Source: Anagrus nilaparvatae (taxonomy: Eukaryota; Arthropoda; Insecta; Hymenoptera; Mymaridae). From it: a DNA stretch of 64,000 nucleotides. This document shows positions 57,243 to 64,000 of the stretch, in pieces. Within the stretch, counting starts at the first letter, position 1; every line of letters begins with the position of its first letter. The stretch covers positions 26,164,001-26,228,000 of the forward strand of contig JAKSXM010000014.1 in assembly GCA_022575985.1 (NCBI GenBank), given 5' to 3'. The notes under the pieces are model-generated. The model was not told where the DNA came from and searched no databases. It was given only the letters and a program-made list of their open reading frames with translations. Made by a program: the position numbers and the translations under genes.

Positions 57243-58777
57243 TATCAATCAGAATTTACTTAATAGTGTGGTTAGTTCATTTCAAATTCAAAATTATGGG
57301 AAAGCGTTACATTTTGTGAGGTCCCTAAACTAACCCCGCGAAACTTATTTTTAGCTATTCGAAAACTTGCATTTATGGGCCGATGATAGGCCCCAAACTC
57401 TTTTAAAAATCCATGTTAAATGTTTAATTCAGCAGTTTCAATCAATACAACAATTAAAAAAACCACTCCTAAAAACAAAAATTATTCTAAATAGATACCA
57501 CAACACAAAAAGTATATATATTTCAGAATACTGCCATACAAAAATAATGCCCTTATTTTCATTAAAATCATAAAAGCTACATTTTAATAAAAATAACAAA
57601 AGCTAGAATCCCTGATGTCACAGGTGCCAATAAAGAAAGAAACTTTTTTTCATAATATCTCGAATAAATAATAAAACTATCAATATCAAATTTTATAAAT
57701 ACGTATTTAATCTACAGACTTTTAAAAGTAATCAATAAATCATATTAAAGTTTCTTTTTTTTTATATTTTCAAATTATATAAAAATATAATCTATAAAGA
57801 TTCAAAAAATAAATTTCTTATATATATAAAAAGTTTGCTTTAAAAAAAAATACATAAAATGAATGAAAAATGAGTTTTTAAAGTTATATACACCTATATG
57901 TTTACTAATACAGTGAAAAGCATAGTAAAAAAATGAATTTAATAAAATGAAGTTATGAAACGAAAAAGTTCAATTAATACCCTATAAAATTAAAATATAA
58001 AACTTTTTTCTTTAGTTAAATATGAAAATTATAAAAATTTTCCACTATGTAGAGTAATAAAATTTTCTGTAATGCTTGTGTAATTTACGTTTTAATTAAT
58101 TACAAGAATTATTATTACAATAATAAATTTAAAAAAAAAAATATGCTTGTTATATTTTCTGTTTTAATTAAGTTACAAGCTATTTTTATGTAATTTTTAA
58201 GTACGCGTTTTATTAAATAATAAAAACAATTTTTTTTCAATTAAAAATTTACATGTACAAAATTCAATACATTTTGATTTCTCATGCATATAAAAGTTTT
58301 ATTGTTTATAGTTCGTTTAGCAGTTTTTCATTATAATTTTATTTTGGATAAATTTATGACAGTTTTATTCGTCAAGTATAGTCATTTTTCATAACTTTTA
58401 AATAAATTTGCTGCTAAAACACCTGTGCGTTTATCGTTAACTTTTCAAAATTTGACAATATTTAATAAAGTTTTTAAAATCCCTCTCAATTTGTTGCTTT
58501 TATGCCAAAATTGATGTTTTTTGGTAAAAAATAGACTTATATGTATAATATGAAAGATTTCATGCCAAATGGGACCAAGTTGGATTGTAGCATCAGGGAA
58601 ATTGATCCAAGAAATTTCTCCCCTAAAGTTACTAAAAATAAGTCTTTCACCAATTTTTAGGTTTCTAGGTTCCATTCTCAATTTTTATATTTTCTTTACT
58701 CGTATCCCGATACTCAAACGATCTCAATTGACATGAAAAATTCAGAAAATAAAAAAAGACCCTAAAATGAAAAAGTT

Positions 58778-59016
58778 ACACGCAAAAAAAACAATAGTAA
58801 AATTAACCTCAACGAATTTAGTAAACAAAAATTAATAAATATTGGTAAATATAACCAAAAAATTAGTAAATTCTACTAAAAAAATTGAAGTTTTAGTTTT
58901 ATAAACAAATTTTATTAGTGAATTTTACTAAAAATTTATAGTGACTTTTAACCACACTGAACTTAGTAAACACAATCGTTATTTTGGTTATATTTACTAA
59001 TTTTTTATATGCGTGT
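58778..59016. repeat. MITE with ACACGC ends, about 240 bases
   Basis: ACACGCAAAAAAAAC at the left and TTTTTTATATGCGTGT at the right are inverse. Inside, ACCAAAAAATTAGTAAATTC and related TTAGTAAA units alternate in both directions. AT-rich, non-coding. Confidence 0.6.
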
Positions 59017-61422
59017 ATTTATCAACAAAATTAAGAAAAATACTAAATTACAACCAAAGAACCTCAAGCCTCAAATTCAAAGCTTATTAATTTTCAAGCT
59101 TTCGCATTCAAACGGATAAATTATCAAACCTAACTAAAATTTCATGTTTTTTAAATAATGTAATAAAAACAATAATGATTATTTACATAATTCAAGTGTA
59201 ACACAATATAAGTATCTTGGGAGCAATAATTATTATATAAAATCACGAGCCATATGATTATAATCAACTTCACGCTTGTAATGATGTAATCAAAAGCTCC
59301 AAGAATATTATAAATATAAAATATACTCGGTATATTAAATCTTGGAAAATTTAATATAAAAGAGTACTCGCTTTCTCAGTATTAAAAGCTACTGAAACTT
59401 TATACTTTATTATTAAAAATGTCAATATTTTTATTTAATAAAATGGATTTTTTGCAAAATTCTAAACAATTTTATAGTTAAAGTTTGTGAATTTATGCAG
59501 CTTCAAATATATCTGGCTACTTTGCAAAATTAATATTATGAAATCGTAAAAAATATAGTCAGTAACTTTTTGTTACGTAATTTTGTTTAATTTTGAATGT
59601 TAGGAATAAACACGGTAAACAATTATTGAGAATAATAAACAAACTAAAAGCTGAAGATAGAAACTTCTCCAATTGTAAATTCATTGATTACTTTGCAAAC
59701 ATCTTTGGGCAGTATTTTTAATTTAAGATTCCTATTTTAGCAACAAAAAGAAAACGATGTTTTATCTTTAATAATTTTTGCCGATTTATGCTGCAAAGCA
59801 ATTGCGTGCAAGCTCAAGCCTACGTTGATAATCATTTCCACTTGCCGCAAGCGGATTCCTGTTTTCGGTAAGCGAAAATCTGAATAGTTCATAAATTGGC
59901 TTCTTATTCTCAAACTTGGTGAATACTGTTTTCATTTATCTAGCTTAAATCTCGCGAAATTTGCCTTTTTTTCAATTACTTAGCGCTGCTTAAATTGATT
60001 TTTAAAAATTAGGAATTCAGCATTGGCCCTGTGTCAGAATTTTCATTCCTGGTTAGGTTGCTTTATCTTTCTTCAAATCAATAGATATTAAAAAAAATTT
60101 TTTTGCTGGATCTTTCAATTATTCCGTTTGTCAATTCAGGATCGAATTCTATTTACTTTTATGATTGAATTTTAATAATTAATCGTTTCTTTGCAATTCT
60201 GCACGAACTTTATATGACCTAAATAATATATTCTGATACTAAAACAAGAACCACAATTTTCTAGTTTTTTACAAAAAATAACTAAAATCTATACAAAATT
60301 TTCCAAACTCAAGCAAAAAAAAAAACCACTTTACAACATTAGCCTCAAAAAGTAACCCAAAAACTCCTATATTTTGCAAACAGTCCATATACGAAAGCTT
60401 TAATATTTTATCATAAGTATATAAAATGATAAACATCCACATATTTTCTATATAATATTTAATAAAATTAAAAAGTGGTTTCGTATATATCGAATAATCA
60501 GATAATCAAGATATAACTTGACTCTCGAGAGCTTTGAAGCGTGAGGTGCTCATTTTCTTCCATAATGTTGGCTTTTACATTATATAACTAGTGTATATTA
60601 TGTTTAAGTATTATAAGCTTTAAAGAATTAATCAATTTTGTCAAAATAACTTATGCTTTTTCTTTATTAAATTAAATCAACTCACTTTATGATTTAATAC
60701 AATAAACTGTGGGCTTTTGTATTATTTAGATTTTTATTTTAAAAAATCTAAAATAGGTACTAATACATTTATTTTGTACTCTTTATATGTGTATGAAACT
60801 AGGTCAGAACCCTTATTTATTGTTAAGTAAAATATTTTTTAGGGCAGTATTTACAGTATATTGTAAAATTTAAGCTGGTACATATTTTTCTTCGAATATA
60901 TTATTAAAAAATTTATTACAACCAAAATATATTAAAAAAGAAAAAGGATACATAAATATATTTTTCTTGCCCTTTATTATATCGATCGTTAAAATTTTCT
61001 CCTAATGAATCATCTGTTCATAGAGTAACATATATTTTTGTTATTTCTTTGCGCAAGTTCATTTCTAAAATAAATGAAAATAAAAAAATAAAAAAAATTC
61101 TTTTATTTCTTATCTTATTATAGTAAATCGGCCTTTATTATTTATTATTAAAAATCGATTTATTATTTCCTTTATTTATTAACCTTTTTTTTCCTTCGAC
61201 TTCTTCTTCTTTACATAAATTATTATAATATTATGATTGTTCAATGAGGTAGAGTAATATATATAGGGCATACTTAATTTATTTTATTATGTATTACAAA
61301 ATGAAACTATTAATACTTTATTATTATTATTACTGTGGATCTGATTAAGATGTAATGTTAAAAAAATTGATTTATGACTAAAGAATTTATGTAAATTTAG
61401 AGCTTTTTGTGTTATACACTTA

Positions 61423-62395
61423 CAAGGGGAGTTCAATACATTTGGAACACCAAATTACACCAAATGGTTATGGATGAGTTTGTTATGTTGAAAAAACATG
61501 CCGACTACCCTCCGTTCATTCCAATGGGCCTTCTGGGCCCAGAAACGCAGGGCTCAATGTTATAAAATAGGGTTTTTTGGTAATTTTCAATGAAACGCCA
61601 AAACCTCGCAAGTTAACCAAAACTCTTCTGGTTGGTCTCATTTTTTTGATTTAAGTATCACCATTCATATTCCGTAAACCGCAATTTATTATCACTAATT
61701 CTCTCATCACTATAGCCAATTAACCAAACAGTCATTTTTGGCTAAAAATGACCAATTTTTAAATTGCTGCCAAATTTGTAATTTCTGATGAAAATGGGTT
61801 TTATATAGGTCTGAAAAAATTTTTACAAGCTTCAAGTTTCCAAAACTTCTTGACTTTACCTTTTTCAATTATTTGTTAAGCAGATATGATAATTTGAAGT
61901 GACAGTCCCAAGTTTACGATTTTTTAAAATTTGAAGAGTCATTTCTTAAAAATGAATCAAGAAAATGAGACGGGTAAAAAATTTTTGGAAACTTAAAGCT
62001 GGAAATTTGATGAGACTTATAAAACCTATTTTCGTCAAAAATTACAAATTTGGCACCAATTTAAAAATTGGTCTTTTTTAGCAAAAAATGATTGGTTAAT
62101 TAGTTATAGTGATGAGAGAATTAGTGATAGTAAATTGCGGTTTACGGCCTACGAAAAGTGATACTTAAACCAAAAAAATGAGACCAACCAGAAGAGATTT
62201 GGTTAACTTGCGAGGTTTTGGCGTTTCATTGAAAATTACAAAAAAATCCTATTTTATAACATTGAGCCCTGCGTTTCTAGGCCCAGAAGGCCCATTGGAA
62301 TGAACGGAGGGTAGTCGGCATATATTTCAACATAACAAATTCATCTATAATCGTTTGGTGTAATTTGGTGTTCCAAATGTATTGTACTCCCCTTG
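61423..62395. mobile_element. Foldback element, about 970 bases
   Basis: CAAGGGGAGTTCAATACATT at the left is the inverse of the right end with one change. Long stretches pair nearly perfectly, for example GGCCTTCTGGGCCCAGAAAC with GTTTCTAGGCCCAGAAGGCC, and AACCTCGCAAGTTAACCAAA with TTTGGTTAACTTGCGAGGTT. The centre is near 61910. No coding frame. Confidence 0.88.
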
Positions 62396-62489
62396 TTAGG
62401 GAAATTTGATAAATTAACTGTAGCTATTATTTATGTTACTTTGCCCATGTAAAAAAGTTGATCATGATTATATACAAATTGTATACATC

Positions 62490-64000
62490 ATTGTATACAG
62501 AAAAACTGTATACAAAAATGATTCTATACAATTTTTCAATTATATACAATCTAATGGGATTTTCCCAAATGGGAAAAGAGAAGTTAGAAAAATAGAAATA
62601 GAAAATAAAAATCTGCAATTTTCCGCTCTAGCTCTAGATTTGACGGCTCCAGGAATCCTAGAAACCTAAAATTAAAAAAACACATCCATATTTTCTAATT
62701 TTTCCAATATCTTCTTTCTTAGTAGTTTTAATTGCGCTTCTTTTTTTACAAAAATATTAAATTTTTTATCTTCTAATGATTAATTTGAACAAGAGTTTCT
62801 TTTATTCATCACATATTTTCAAAGGCTTTTGTTCACAAATTGATTTCGAAACACACTTTTGAAAAAGTTCTTCCGAGTCTTAATTTGTGCACACAATTAT
62901 TTTGTTTACTAATTTTTCAATTTAAAATTCGTATTTAATTTTCAACATTTTTTTTTTCAGAAATATAACATTTTTAGTTTTTGATCTTGAACTTCTAGGT
63001 TTTCTTATAAACACAATTAAATTAGGTATCACTTTTTTCAGAAAAAATTTCAATCACTCTTAAAAAAAATTAAAATCTGATAAAAAAATAAAAATCTTAT
63101 AAAAAAATAAATCTTTTGCAAAAATTATAGGTTAAAAAGTTTGAACTAGCGGCGCGCGACCGGCTAGTTTGACTTCGCGCAATCAACTAATTTTTTTTTG
63201 ACAATTGTTTTTTAATGTCACCAAGCAACGCAATAAAATTATGTGTTTTTTTTTATTAATTAAATTCTTGCTTGGTGACAAAAACAATTGTAAAAAAAAA
63301 ATTAGTTGATCGCGTGAAGTCAAACTAGCCAGTCGTGCGCCGCTATTTAAAACATTTTAACCTATAATTTTTGCAAAAGATTTATTTTTTTATAAGATTT
63401 TTATTTTTTTATCAGATTTTAATTTTTTTTAAGAGTGATTGAAATTTTTTCTGAAAAAAGTGATGCATAATTTAATTGTGTTTATAAGAAAACCTAGAAG
63501 TTCAAGATCAAAAACTAAAAATGTTATATTTCTGAAAAAAAAAATGTTGAAAATTAAATACGAATTTTAAATGGAAAAATTAGTAAACAAAATAATTGTG
63601 TGCAAAAATTATGACTCGGAAGAATTTTTTCATAAGGGTCTTTCGAAATTAATTTTTGAACAAAAGTCTTTGAAAATATGTGATGAATAAAAGAAACTTT
63701 TTATAATCATTTAGGATTAGAAGATAAAAAATTTAATGGAATACTACTATGAAGATTATACAGATTTGAAATTAAAGATATTGGAAAAATTAGAAAATAT
63801 GGATGCTTTTTTTTAATTTTAGGTTTCTAGGATTCCTGGAGCCGTCAAATCTAGAGCTAGAGCGGGAAATTGCAGATTTTTATTTTCTATTTCTATTTTT
63901 CTAACTTCTCTCTTTCCATTTGGGAAAATCCCATTAAATTGTATATATAATTGAAAAATTGTATAGAATCATTTTTGTATACAGTTTTTCTGTATACAAT
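62490..64000. mobile_element. Foldback element of at least 1.5 kb, cut by the window edge
   Basis: The window ends in the right arm. ATTGTATACAGAAAAACTG at 62490 is the inverse of the last bases of the window. The arms pair closely over about 700 bases each (for example GGCTCCAGGAATCCTAGAAAC with its inverse near 63830, and TTTGCAAAAATTATAGGTTA with its inverse near 63365). They meet at a small loop near 63245 with GC-rich shoulders (CTAGCGGCGCGCGACCGGC). No coding frame. It may extend past 64000. Confidence 0.88.

Larger units (their letters stand above)
55337..64000 (+). other. sif: sif intron, at least 8.7 kb, continues past the window
   Basis: Starts with donor GTTAGT. It contains a truncated Jockey-like LINE, two PSE-TATA-like modules, copy 2 of a dispersed repeat, and three inverted repeats (58778-59016, 61423-62395, 62490 to beyond 64000). 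The stretches 57600-58770 and 59020-61400 are AT-rich with no recognisable content. No PDZ, DH or PH exon was seen. Confidence 0.7.

Noticed and set aside
1..64000. CRISPR arrays, rRNA genes, bacterial operons
   Set aside because: None seen; the splice signals, tRNA layout and transposon types are all animal.

Overview
The window is AT-rich animal DNA, almost certainly from an insect. It covers the middle of one large plus-strand gene that I identify as still life (sif), the arthropod homologue of the vertebrate Rac exchange factors TIAM1/TIAM2. Eleven internal exons can be read at 296-352, 447-636, 1921-2139, 10726-10855, 44675-44820, 53178-53445, 53911-54054, 54123-54305, 54529-54783, 54872-55042 and 55150-55336. 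They join in consistent phase into about 650 residues. In order these hold a serine-rich N-terminal linker, the first PH domain, the coiled-coil/extension, the Ras-binding-like domain and the start of the PDZ domain. The true N-terminus lies upstream of the window. The rest of the PDZ and the catalytic DH-PH pair must lie downstream; I saw no further exon between 55337 and 64000. I cannot settle the insect order from this sequence.

The introns run from 68 bases to 33.8 kb and fill more than 90% of the window. Near the end of the 33.8-kb intron is a promoter-like start (TCAGTG at 40480) followed by an open reading region (40853-41551). That region ends at a strong phase-0 splice donor which would join in frame to the sif exon at 44675. 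I read it as a candidate alternative first exon, giving a second sif isoform class, or else a small nested gene. Two tRNA-Val(AAC) genes differing by one base lie in opposite orientations in neighbouring introns (43180 plus, 52937 minus).

The remaining intron DNA is mobile-element debris. It includes a decayed I/Jockey-superfamily LINE with an RNase H remnant (about 4040-7345), split by a 1.09-kb TA-flanked foldback element. It also includes a truncated Jockey-like LINE (55947-56812), the 3' end of a third LINE on the minus strand (36628-36921), and the GIY-YIG endonuclease end of a Penelope-like element (46728-47165) with a hammerhead-like motif downstream. At least a dozen long inverted repeats of 0.1 to more than 1.5 kb are present, together with a dispersed family carrying an internal 'AAGTCCCTAAAT' minisatellite.

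The most unusual signal is a set of six plus-strand copies of a 21-base motif (consensus TTCTCGCAAGTGAAATGATTT). Each is followed after exactly 8 diverged bases by a TATA box (20184, 22484, 25877, 35216, 55911, 57206). Fixed spacing with unrelated spacers and unrelated flanks is what is expected of promoters, not of a copied repeat. The layout resembles the PSE-plus-TATA promoters of RNA polymerase III small-RNA genes such as U6, yet no known small RNA follows any of them.
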